DNA of 5,457 bases from JBOGZI01 sp050697275 (GTDB lineage Bacteria; Actinomycetota; Thermoleophilia; Solirubrobacterales; 70-9): assembly GCA_050697275.1 (NCBI GenBank), contig JBOGZI010000280.1, positions 1 through 5,457 of the forward strand, in the 5' to 3' direction. Positions 1-4,806 of this stretch are shown in pieces. The position numbers and the translations under genes were made by a program. Numbering within the stretch: position 1 is the first letter of the stretch; every line of letters begins with the position of its first letter. Below the pieces are notes generated by a model. The model was not told where the DNA came from. It was given only the letters and a program-made list of their open reading frames with translations, and did no database searches.

Positions 1-171
1 GTCCTCCACGGCGTGCGCGCCGGCGTCCTCCAGCCGCTCGCGGGGGAGCTGCGCGCGCCGCTGGTCGTGACGGACGTAGACCTCGGCGCCCGGCTGCTCG
101 CGCAGGACCCCGACGAGCCTGAGCACCTGCTCGGGGTCGCGGTGCGAGGTGACGAAATAGGCGGTGCGCAG
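1..171 (-). CDS. Probable Core-2/I-branching-type glycosyltransferase, N-terminal part only
   Basis: The reading frame is open from the left edge to 171 and gives 57 residues starting (L/M)RTAYFVTSHRDPEQVLRLV. A short beta-strand, then S/A-H-x-(D/N)-P-x-Q and an amphipathic helix, is the typical opening of beta-1,6-N-acetylglucosaminyltransferase-like (Branch, GT14-type) proteins, which transfer sugars from nucleotide donors; the catalytic part lies outside the window. The next in-frame codon set upstream ends at a TAA inside the tRNA-Thr anticodon loop (208-210). Between that stop and residue 2 there is no ATG, GTG or TTG, so the CTG at 169-171 is the only plausible start that keeps the first strand. 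It has no Shine-Dalgarno sequence because tRNA-Thr ends two bases upstream. The gene is probably co-transcribed with the tRNA. Family assignment is moderate because it rests on the N-terminus only. Confidence 0.6.
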   Translation of the reverse strand, partial: MRTAYFVTSHRDPEQVLRLVGVLREQPGAEVYVRHDQRRAQLPRERLEDAGAHAVED

Positions 172-172
172 G

Positions 173-245
<73 letters not shown>

Positions 246-254
246 GCGCGCCTC

Positions 255-260
255 ACTGTA
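255..260 (-). promoter_or_regulatory. Possible -10 box for tRNA-Thr, inside a small inverted repeat
   Basis: On the minus strand TACAGT fits the actinobacterial TANNNT -10 pattern and lies 9 bp before the first tRNA base. No convincing -35 is seen. The box sits in the inverted repeat GCCTC..GAGGC (250-267), so the same bases could instead form a weak hairpin at the end of the SDR transcript. There is no T-tract. The tRNA could also be expressed by read-through from the SDR gene. Confidence 0.3.
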
Positions 261-309
261 GCGAGGCTTGCTGCGGGCGATCCCTCCTGCAACCCTATGC
301 GCGGGAGGA

Positions 310-1026
310 CTAGCTCCGCGGGTGCAGAGCGAGGCGCTGGCCGTTCATCCGCGAGGCCGCGTCCGAGCAGAGAAAGGCGATCGCCTCGGCGAGGTGCTCG
401 GCCGGGGTGAAGCCGGGGCGCTCCTCGCCGGGGCTGTCGGCTCGCATCTGCGGGGTCTCGATCGCGTTGACGACGATGACGTTGGCGGTGGCGGGCGTGT
501 TTCGGAAGGAGTCGGCGAGGGCGATCGTCCAGGCCTCCGCGGACGCCTTGGCCGAGGCGTAGGCGGCGTTGGTGGCCTCCGGGTTCTGCGCCGCGGCCGC
601 CGAGACGAGCAGGAAGCGGCCGTGCTCGCTGGCCGCGAGGGCGGAGTGGAAGGCGCGGCTCGTGAGCTGCACGGTGCGGACCAGGAGGTCGTGTAGGAAC
701 TCGTAGTCGGCGAGGTCGAAGCTCTCGATCGGATCGCCACCGCGGTAGCCGCCGACCAGGTGCAGCAATCCGTCGACGCGGCCGAAACGCTCGCCGAGGT
801 CATTCGCCCAGGAGGTGGCGGCGTGGGCGTCGAGCAGGTCGACGCCGCGGGAGTCGACGCGGTCGTCGGGGAGGCCGAGCTGGTCCTTGACGGCGTCGGC
901 GTTCTCCTGGGTGACGTCGGCGAGGGCGAGGGTTGCGCCGGCGTCCGCGAGCCGCGTCGCCACCACCGGCCCGAGGCCGCCGCCGGCTCCGGCGATCGCG
1001 ATCACGCGTCCGTCGAGATCGGGCAC
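310..1026 (-). CDS. SDR-family NAD(P)-dependent oxidoreductase
   Basis: This 238-residue protein has the usual length of a classical short-chain dehydrogenase/reductase, a cytoplasmic Rossmann-fold enzyme. The nucleotide-binding GxxxGxG motif is G13-A-G-G-G17-L-G19. An acidic residue after strand 2 (D37 in ALADVT) suggests a preference for NAD over NADP. D63 (GVDLLD) is the usual adenine-contacting Asp. The catalytic pair is Y156-x-x-x-K160 (YASAK), with S142 in LLVSAAA as the catalytic Ser. Two deviations are visible: the NNAG motif is replaced by LVGG (90-93), and the usual catalytic Asn of helix 4 is not evident in the DLLVRTVQL segment. The C-terminus RMNGQRLALHP is the typical closing segment. 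The start is a GTG at 1024-1026 just before the first strand. The substrate cannot be deduced. It reads toward tRNA-Thr, 64 bp away. Confidence 0.88.
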   Translation of the reverse strand: MPDLDGRVIAIAGAGGGLGPVVATRLADAGATLALADVTQENADAVKDQLGLPDDRVDSRGVDLLDAHAATSWANDLGERFGRVDGLLHLVGGYRGGDPIESFDLADYEFLHDLLVRTVQLTSRAFHSALAASEHGRFLLVSAAAAQNPEATNAAYASAKASAEAWTIALADSFRNTPATANVIVVNAIETPQMRADSPGEERPGFTPAEHLAEAIAFLCSDAASRMNGQRLALHPRS

Positions 1027-1033
1027 GGTCCGG

Positions 1034-1039
1034 ACGCTA
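1034..1039 (-). promoter_or_regulatory. Possible -10 box giving a leaderless SDR transcript
   Basis: TAGCGT (minus strand) fits TANNNT and ends 7 bases before the GTG start of the SDR gene, the spacing seen for leaderless actinobacterial mRNAs. No Shine-Dalgarno sequence precedes the GTG (upstream bases CCGGACC). The -35 is weak; TCAGCA lies about 18 bp upstream. This is a consensus match only. Confidence 0.3.
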
Positions 1040-1113
1040 TCCGGGTGCGGATCACTCTGCTGACCATCTCGTCACTGATTCGTTGCACTCCGCGCGTCAT
1101 CTGTGGCAGACCA

Positions 1114-1125
1114 GAACGTATGTTC
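1114..1125. promoter_or_regulatory. LexA/SOS-type operator
   Basis: GAACGTATGTTC is a perfect GAAC-N4-GTTC palindrome-type site. With its flanks (1112-1127) it matches 14 of 16 positions of the mycobacterial/actinobacterial SOS box TCGAACRNRTGTTCGA, and the spacer GTAT fits RNRT. The left outer pair is CA instead of TC. It lies between the leftward SDR gene (88 bp from its start) and the rightward nuclease-like remnant, so either side could have been controlled. It is on the low-GC side of the region. Confidence 0.55.
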
Positions 1126-1138
1126 GACGCATGGAGCG

Positions 1139-1276
1139 GTTGATCAATCGAAGGTCGACTATCTCTTCGCTCTGACTTCCGAAGGACGTCGTTGGTTCAT
1201 TCCGGCGACCGATCTGGAGGGGAAGCGAAACGTGAACCTCGGTGGCATCAAGTACGCCGAGTACGAGATCGAACCC
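1139..1276 (+). pseudogene. C-terminal remnant of a nuclease-like (PD-(D/E)xK, group I intron-associated type) ORF
   Basis: The frame here encodes about 46 residues beginning VDQSKVDYLFALTSEGRRWF, followed by IPATDLEG, a strand with N-V-N-L, and a terminal Y-A-E-Y-E-I-E. The order D-Y-hydrophobic strand, charged turn, W/Y-F/L-I-P, then a final Y-x-x-(Y/F) strand resembles the last third of small PDDEXK_5-type proteins that are frequent in soil actinobacteria. The N-terminal two thirds, with the D..(D/E)xK catalytic residues, are absent; the SOS-type box and unrelated sequence stand there instead. The first in-frame start is a GTG at 1103. The frame does not stop after the domain but runs through tRNA-Tyr and into the AbrB gene, which argues against a working protein end. 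Base composition is lower in GC than the neighbours. The family call is from memory of its sequence style and is tentative. Confidence 0.4.
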
Positions 1277-1319
1277 ACCGCGCCGATCCGCGAGATCGTC
1301 TATGGCGCGCATGCCGCTC

Positions 1320-1325
1320 TAGAAT
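1320..1325 (+). promoter_or_regulatory. -10 box of tRNA-Tyr
   Basis: TAGAAT matches the TATAAT consensus at 5 of 6 positions and lies 10 bp before the first base of tRNA-Tyr, so transcription would start about 4 bases upstream of the mature tRNA. A -35 is not clear; TCGTCT at 1296-1301 with an 18-bp spacer is the best candidate. The box lies downstream of the nuclease-like remnant, in the same open frame. Confidence 0.5.
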
Positions 1326-1335
1326 CGTCGTCGCC

Positions 1336-1417
1336 GGGGGAGTATCCAAGCGGACAACGGAGCTCGGCTGTAAACCGAGAGGCACTGCCTTCGCAGGTTC
1401 GAATCCTGCCTCCCCCA
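1336..1417 (+). tRNA. tRNA-Tyr (anticodon GTA)
   Basis: This is a class II tRNA of 82 bases. The acceptor GGGGGAG pairs perfectly with CTCCCCC, the D stem is TCC/GGA, the anticodon stem CTCGG/CCGAG encloses loop CTGTAAA with GTA, the long variable arm carries stem AGGC/GCCT, and the T arm is GCAGG-TTCGAAT-CCTGC. The discriminator A fits tyrosine identity. CCA is not encoded (TCT follows). Its DNA is open in one protein frame across its whole length. Confidence 0.96.
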
Positions 1418-1465
1418 TCTGCCCCTGCAGATTCGTCTCATCCTCCTGCGGTCGGACGGACGCGG

Positions 1466-1645
1466 ATGTCCTCCAATCACCAAGTCACCGTGCCGCTGGC
1501 GGTTGCCGATGCGGCGCACTTGGAGCCGGGCGACCGGTTTCGCGTCGAGTCCGACGGCAAGGACCGGTTCGTCGTGACTCGCATCGAGGAGTACATGGAA
1601 CGCCACCGGCACCAGTTGTCATTCAACGGCGACGAGGGCTCCTAG
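1466..1645 (+). CDS. AbrB/MazE/SpoVT-type DNA-binding protein (orphan antitoxin-like)
   Basis: This 59-residue protein starts MSSNHQVTVPLAVADAAHLE and continues PGDRFRVE..DRFVVTRI. The pattern S-x-x-x-Q-V-T-(I/V)-P, a short helix, L-x-P-G-D-(R/x)-(F/L), then strands ending in a basic-hydrophobic strand is the looped-hinge swapped-hairpin fold of AbrB/MazE transcription factors and antitoxins, which bind their own promoters as dimers. A charged tail (residues 41-59) follows, where antitoxins often carry the toxin-binding segment. The ATG at 1466 is 48 bp after tRNA-Tyr; GGACGG at 1455-1460 is at best a weak ribosome-binding site. The frame is open further upstream but only through the tRNA, so the ATG is preferred. 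No toxin ORF lies within the following 258 bp. It may be cotranscribed with tRNA-Tyr. Confidence 0.62.
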   Translation: MSSNHQVTVPLAVADAAHLEPGDRFRVESDGKDRFVVTRIEEYMERHRHQLSFNGDEGS

Positions 1646-1681
1646 CCACGTCCCTCCCACCGCAAGCAGGCGGCCGCCCGA

Positions 1682-1805
1682 GGTCGGCTGGGGCCGGACG
1701 CCGCGCCCCCGGGACCGCGAAGACCGGGGGTTGGTCTTTCAGACCCATGGCAGGAACCGATCTAGTCGGTGAAAGCTGCCGGGATCCGGTGGCACCCAGC
1801 CGACC
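1682..1805. ncRNA. Candidate structured RNA of unknown class
   Basis: The ends pair over 14 bp: 1682-1695 (GGTCGGCTGGGGCC) with 1791-1805, interrupted only by a bulged A at 1794. The closed interior holds three further stems: CCCCC 1706-1710 with GGGGG 1726-1730; GGTCT 1733-1737 with AGACC 1741-1745 around a 3-base loop; and a two-tier stem GGCAG 1749-1753/CTGCC 1776-1780 carrying ACCGA 1756-1760/TCGGT 1766-1770 on loop TCTAG. The segment lies between the AbrB gene and the rpoD 3' end and encodes no convincing protein. The strand cannot be fixed: it could be a plus-strand tail of the tRNA-Tyr/abrB transcript, a minus-strand part of the rpoD 3' untranslated region, or a free-standing RNA. I did not recognise a known riboswitch, SRP, 6S or tmRNA signature. 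The remaining gap, 1646-1681 and 1806-1903, shows no gene and no T-tailed terminator. Confidence 0.4.
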
Positions 1806-1903
1806 CCGCGCGGCCGGCTTGCTGCTCCCATCCCCTGCCTATCCGCCAGCCGCCCCGGCGAAACCTCAGGCGTCCGACGCGGCAGAGTCGCGGCCTTACG
1901 CGG

Positions 1904-3049
1904 CTAGCCCAGCCCGCGCAGGCACTGCGCCTCGGGCAGGATCTCCAGCTTCTGCAGGGTGCTGTTCTCGATCTGGCGGATCCGCTCGCGGGTGACCCCG
2001 AAGGCGTGCCCAACCTCCTCCAGGGTGAGCGGCTGATGGCCGTTCAGCCCGTAGCGAAGCTCGAGCACCTCGCGCTCGCGGGCGGGCAGCGCGTTGAGCG
2101 CCCGCCTGACGTCCTCGCGCTGGAGGTTGTCCGAGGCCCGCTCGAACGGAGTCGCGACAGTCTCGTCCGCGACGAAGTCGCCGAGCTCGGAGTCCTCCTC
2201 GTCGCCGACCGGCCTCTCCAGCGAAACCGGCATCTGGCTGACCCGAAGGACATCGCGGATGTCCGAGACCGCCCACTGCAACTCGGCGGCGATCTCATGC
2301 GGCTCGGGCTCCCGTCCCAGCCTCTGCACCAGCTGTCGCTCGACCTGGGTCACCCGGTTCAGCTTCTCCACCATGTGCACCGGGATTCGGATCGTGCGCG
2401 CCTTGTCGGCGAGTGCGCGGGTGACGGCCTGCCGGATCCACCAGGTCGCGTAGGTGGAGAACTTGTAGCCGCGGCGGTAATCAAACGACTCGACCGCGCG
2501 GATCAGCCCCAGCGACCCCTCCTGAATCAGGTCGAGGAAGCTCAGGCCCCGGCCGAGGTAGGACTTGGCGATCGAGACGACCAGCCGCAGGTTCGCCTCC
2601 ACCATGTGCCGCTTCGCCCCCATGTCCCCTCGCTCGATCCGCTTCGCCAACTCGACCTCCTGATTCGCGGTGAGCAGCTCGACCGCGCCGATCGAGCGGA
2701 GGTAGAGGCGCAGCGAGTCGAGGCTGGGCTCTACCGTCAGGTCGAGCTCGGGCTTCTTGCGCTGTCCGGCGGCCGCCCCCTCGGCCCCCTTGCTCTCCTT
2801 GTAGGCGGTGACCCCGTCGGCCGCGATCACGTCGATTCCCTGCTCGACCAGATGGGAGTGCAGATCGCCGACCTGCTCCTTGGTGACCTCGACCTCCTCG
2901 AGGGTGGCCGCGACCTCCTCGAACGTCAGGTAGCCGCGCTCGACCCCCACGCCGACGAGTCGGCGCAGGTCCTCACTCTCCCCGAACGGCTGCTCCTCCG
3001 AAGCAACACGCTGGCTGGTCGCCAAAGTTCTCGTTCTCCTCCCGTTCAT
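1904..3049 (-). CDS. rpoD: RNA polymerase primary sigma factor, RpoD/SigA (sigma-70 group 1)
   Basis: This 381-residue sigma-70 factor directs core RNA polymerase to housekeeping promoters. Domains in order: a region 1.1-like acidic N-terminal part (about 24-80); a charged linker (84-105); region 1.2 from DSLRLYLRSIG at 111; region 2 (about 150-222) with the core-binding segment FLDLIQEGSLGLIRA and the -10 recognition/melting segment YATWWIRQAVTRALADKART; region 3 (about 223-300); and region 4 (about 312-370), where LTLEEVGHAF-GVTRERIRQIE is the -35-reading helix-turn-helix. Region 1.2 together with 2.4 marks it as group 1/2 rather than an ECF factor. The tail after helix 4.2 is LEILPEAQCLRGLG, without the basic LRHPSRS-type end of many RpoD proteins. 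The ATG at 3049 is supported by a strong Shine-Dalgarno sequence 7 bp upstream. It diverges from folE2. No T-tailed terminator is seen after its TAG. Confidence 0.95.
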   Translation of the reverse strand: MNGRRTRTLATSQRVASEEQPFGESEDLRRLVGVGVERGYLTFEEVAATLEEVEVTKEQVGDLHSHLVEQGIDVIAADGVTAYKESKGAEGAAAGQRKKPELDLTVEPSLDSLRLYLRSIGAVELLTANQEVELAKRIERGDMGAKRHMVEANLRLVVSIAKSYLGRGLSFLDLIQEGSLGLIRAVESFDYRRGYKFSTYATWWIRQAVTRALADKARTIRIPVHMVEKLNRVTQVERQLVQRLGREPEPHEIAAELQWAVSDIRDVLRVSQMPVSLERPVGDEEDSELGDFVADETVATPFERASDNLQREDVRRALNALPAREREVLELRYGLNGHQPLTLEEVGHAFGVTRERIRQIENSTLQKLEILPEAQCLRGLG

Positions 3050-3056
3050 CCCACGG

Positions 3057-3063
3057 CCCCTCC
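3057..3063 (-). promoter_or_regulatory. Shine-Dalgarno of rpoD
   Basis: GGAGGGG on the minus strand ends 7 bases before the ATG. It fixes the rpoD start and contrasts with folE2 and the SDR gene, which have none. Confidence 0.75.
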
Positions 3064-3095
3064 ACGATGGCGGGACCGGAGTCTGAGCGAGCGGA

Positions 3096-3101
3096 AGTAT
3101 A
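3096..3101 (-). promoter_or_regulatory. -10 box of rpoD promoter
   Basis: TATACT on the minus strand differs from TATAAT at one base and lies 46 bp before the ATG, which would give a leader of about 40 bases holding the Shine-Dalgarno sequence. The -35 is poor (CTGTTT with a 17-bp spacer), as is common in high-GC actinobacteria or where an activator helps. Confidence 0.45.
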
Positions 3102-3166
3102 TGTACGTGACGTCCCGGAAACAGACCAAATTTTTGGCGTTTTGTCTGAGCGGCGGGCCCGGCGGG

Positions 3167-3172
3167 TAATAC
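3167..3172 (+). promoter_or_regulatory. -10 region of folE2, leaderless arrangement
   Basis: TAATAC ends 8 bases before the ATG at 3181, so transcription would start at or within a base or two of the start codon. The bases between (TTCCCCTC) contain no Shine-Dalgarno sequence. A possible -35, TTGTCT, lies at 3142-3147 with a long 19-bp spacer. The octamer ATACTTCC here is the same one found at the rpoD -10. Confidence 0.4.
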
Positions 3173-3180
3173 TTCCCCTC

Positions 3181-4221
3181 ATGGTCCGACCCGATTCGAC
3201 GATCACGATCGCCGGCGACGCCCAGGCGGCCGAGCCCCTCACCCGCGTCAGCCTCTCGCGGGTCGGCGTCACCGGCGTTGAGAAGGTGATCCGGGTGAAC
3301 CACCGTTCCGCCGCCGAGACCGACGGCGACGGGGAGAGGCCGGCGGACGGCTCGCTCTTCCACGCCGACCTCGAGTGCCTGGTCGACCTCAATCCCGAGC
3401 AGGCCGGCGTGCACATGTCCCGCTTCGAGGAGGTCGTCAACGAGGCGATCGACCAGGTCGTGCTCGGCGAGGCCCTGCGTGCCGAGGAGCTCGCCGCCCA
3501 CATCGCCCAGCAGATCCGCGAGCGCCAGGGCGGGATGCGCGCCGAGGTGAGGATCTCGGCCCGCTACCCGGAGACGGTTCCGGCTCCCGCCTCCGGCATA
3601 CCCACGCAGGAGATCTACACGCTGTTCGGGACAGCGGTCGCCTCCGAGCGCGGCACCCGCACCCTGCGCGGCGTCCAGGCCCAGGGGATGACCGCCTGTC
3701 CCTGCGCCCAGGGCTTGGTCGAGGGGCGGGCGCGCGAGCGGCTGGCCGAGCAGGGCTTCGACGACGAGCAGATCGAGCGGGTGCTCGAGAGCGTCCCGGT
3801 CGCCACCCACAACCAGCGTGGGATCGGCACTCTGCACGTCGGCTGTCCTGAGGGCTGGGCGGTGGACATCGACGCCCGCGACCTGCTGCGAATCGTCGAG
3901 CAGTCGATGTCGAGCGAGATCTACGAGCTGATGAAGCGCTCGGACGAGCTCGCCGTGGTGGAGAAGGCGCACGCGAATCCCCGCTTCGTCGAGGACTGCG
4001 TGCGGGAGATGATCCGGCGCGTAAGCGAGGCCTTTCCCGACCTCAGCGGGGACGCCTTCGTCCACGCTCGCCAGGAGAACCTCGAAACGATCCACCGTCA
4101 CAACGTGGTCGCCGAGCGCTACGGCCTGATCTCCGAGATCAACCGCGAGCTCGAAGCCGGCGAGCACTCGCGCCACCACACCACCATGCGCGAGTGGCTG
4201 GAGGAGCCGGCATCAGCCTGA
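3181..4221 (+). CDS. folE2: GTP cyclohydrolase, FolE2/MptA family (COG1469)
   Basis: This 346-residue protein belongs to the type IB GTP cyclohydrolases, which open GTP to dihydroneopterin triphosphate (FolE2) or its 2',3'-cyclic phosphate (archaeal MptA) as the first step of pterin/folate synthesis in the cytoplasm, using a metal other than the zinc of classic FolE. Family hallmarks: TGVEKVIRV (31-39), the GVHMSRFEE segment (76-84), GMTACPC (169-175) with the catalytic/metal cysteines C173 and C175, THNQRG (209-214), KRSDE (252-256), and ARQENLETIHRHN (296-308) near the end. It is somewhat longer than most bacterial FolE2 (about 260-300), through the C-terminal tail and the 45-58 insert, and in this may be nearer MptA, so the exact product is uncertain. 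The ATG at 3181 is chosen because the first conserved strand follows it; the frame is open back to an ATG at 3067, but that crosses both promoters. No Zur-like box was seen upstream. Confidence 0.88.
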   Translation: MVRPDSTITIAGDAQAAEPLTRVSLSRVGVTGVEKVIRVNHRSAAETDGDGERPADGSLFHADLECLVDLNPEQAGVHMSRFEEVVNEAIDQVVLGEALRAEELAAHIAQQIRERQGGMRAEVRISARYPETVPAPASGIPTQEIYTLFGTAVASERGTRTLRGVQAQGMTACPCAQGLVEGRARERLAEQGFDDEQIERVLESVPVATHNQRGIGTLHVGCPEGWAVDIDARDLLRIVEQSMSSEIYELMKRSDELAVVEKAHANPRFVEDCVREMIRRVSEAFPDLSGDAFVHARQENLETIHRHNVVAERYGLISEINRELEAGEHSRHHTTMREWLEEPASA

Positions 4222-4773
4222 CTAGCCGGCTTTCGCCTCTTGGGCCTGCTCGAGCATGCGGCGGAAGCCGAAGAAGTAATCGACGCCGCTGATCACGGTG
4301 ATCGCGACTGCGGCGTAGACCAGCAGGTCGACCCCGACCGGCGTCGGGTCCCAGACGATCAGCGCGATGATCGCCGCGATCTGCAGGATCGTCTTCGCCT
4401 TCCCGAGCCAGCTCGCCTGGATCACCACCCCGCGCTCGGCGGCGATTCCGCGCAGCCCGGTGACCGCGAACTCGCGGGCGATGATCACCATCGCGATCCA
4501 CGCCTCGAGGCGGTCGAGCGAGACGAGGGCGATCAGGGCAGCGGCCACCAGCAGCTTGTCCGCGATCGGGTCCATCAGCTTGCCGAAGGTGGTGATCGCG
4601 CCGCGGCTGCGCGCGATGTAGCCGTCAAGGGTGTCGGTGAGGGCGGCCAGGGCGAAGACCCCCGCCGCGATCGCGTCGCCGTTGGGGGTCTCGTCGAGCA
4701 GCGCCACCACCACCACCGGCACCAGCAGGATGCGGAGCACGGTGAGCGTGTTGGGAAGGTTGAGCGCGAACAC
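4222..4773 (-). CDS. pgsA: CDP-diacylglycerol--glycerol-3-phosphate 3-phosphatidyltransferase
   Basis: This 183-residue integral membrane enzyme joins a CDP-diacylglycerol phosphatidyl group to an alcohol, normally glycerol-3-phosphate, on the way to phosphatidylglycerol and cardiolipin. The CDP-alcohol phosphotransferase signature D-x2-D-G-x2-A-R-x8-G-x3-D-x3-D is complete: D47, D50, G51, A54, R55, G64, D68 and D72. The opening LNLPNTLTVLRILLVPV is the usual PgsA N-terminus. Hydrophobic segments fall at about 10-27, 34-48, 73-86, 91-109, 128-141 and 147-165, giving the usual six helices. The start is GTG (4771-4773); no ATG lies upstream before an in-frame TAG. It follows the glycosylase gene by 33 bp on the same strand. 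Its TAG abuts the folE2 TGA with no gap. Strict substrate choice among CDP-alcohol transferases is inferred from overall similarity to PgsA. Confidence 0.92.
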   Translation of the reverse strand: MFALNLPNTLTVLRILLVPVVVVALLDETPNGDAIAAGVFALAALTDTLDGYIARSRGAITTFGKLMDPIADKLLVAAALIALVSLDRLEAWIAMVIIAREFAVTGLRGIAAERGVVIQASWLGKAKTILQIAAIIALIVWDPTPVGVDLLVYAAVAITVISGVDYFFGFRRMLEQAQEAKAG

Positions 4774-4806
4774 CGCTGCCAGTATCGCTTGCCGGGGCGA
4801 TCCGAG

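Larger units (their letters stand above)
3093..3176. repeat. Nested dyad between rpoD and folE2
   Basis: GGAAGTAT (3093-3100) and ATACTTCC (3169-3176) form a perfect 8-bp inverted repeat centred at 3134.5. Inside it, CAGACCAAA (3122-3130) and TTTTGTCTG (3140-3148) pair with one mismatch around a 9-base spacer, centred at 3135. The centre is A/T-rich (CCAAATTTTTGG) in otherwise GC-rich DNA. A direct repeat GTCTGAGCG also occurs at 3081-3089 and 3144-3152. Each outer arm overlaps the -10 region of one of the divergent genes, so the layout suits a shared operator or a pair of mirrored promoters. Confidence 0.6.

Noticed and set aside
1806..1903. Rho-independent terminator downstream of rpoD
   Set aside because: Only short GC-rich hairpins such as GCCG/CGGC near 1850 are present, with no following T-tract on the minus strand.
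1646..1903. Toxin gene paired with the AbrB-like protein
   Set aside because: No open frame with a sensible start or toxin-like sequence is present in this gap.
1192..1995. 267-codon plus-strand frame across tRNA-Tyr, abrB-like gene and the rpoD end
   Set aside because: It crosses a tRNA, the AbrB-like gene in another frame and the rpoD 3' end, and has Arg/Pro/Ala-rich shadow composition.
1769..3169. 466-codon plus-strand frame opposite rpoD
   Set aside because: It is the antisense shadow of a clearly real sigma factor gene; its composition is the Leu/Asp/Arg-rich pattern typical of such shadows.
3067..3180. N-terminal extension of folE2 from an ATG at 3067
   Set aside because: It would cross the rpoD leader, both -10 boxes and the dyad, and the added residues resemble no FolE2 N-terminus; the ATG at 3181 sits correctly before the first conserved strand.
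3046..4179. 377-codon minus-strand frame opposite folE2
   Set aside because: It is antisense to the conserved folE2 reading frame, with low-complexity shadow composition and no recognisable domain.
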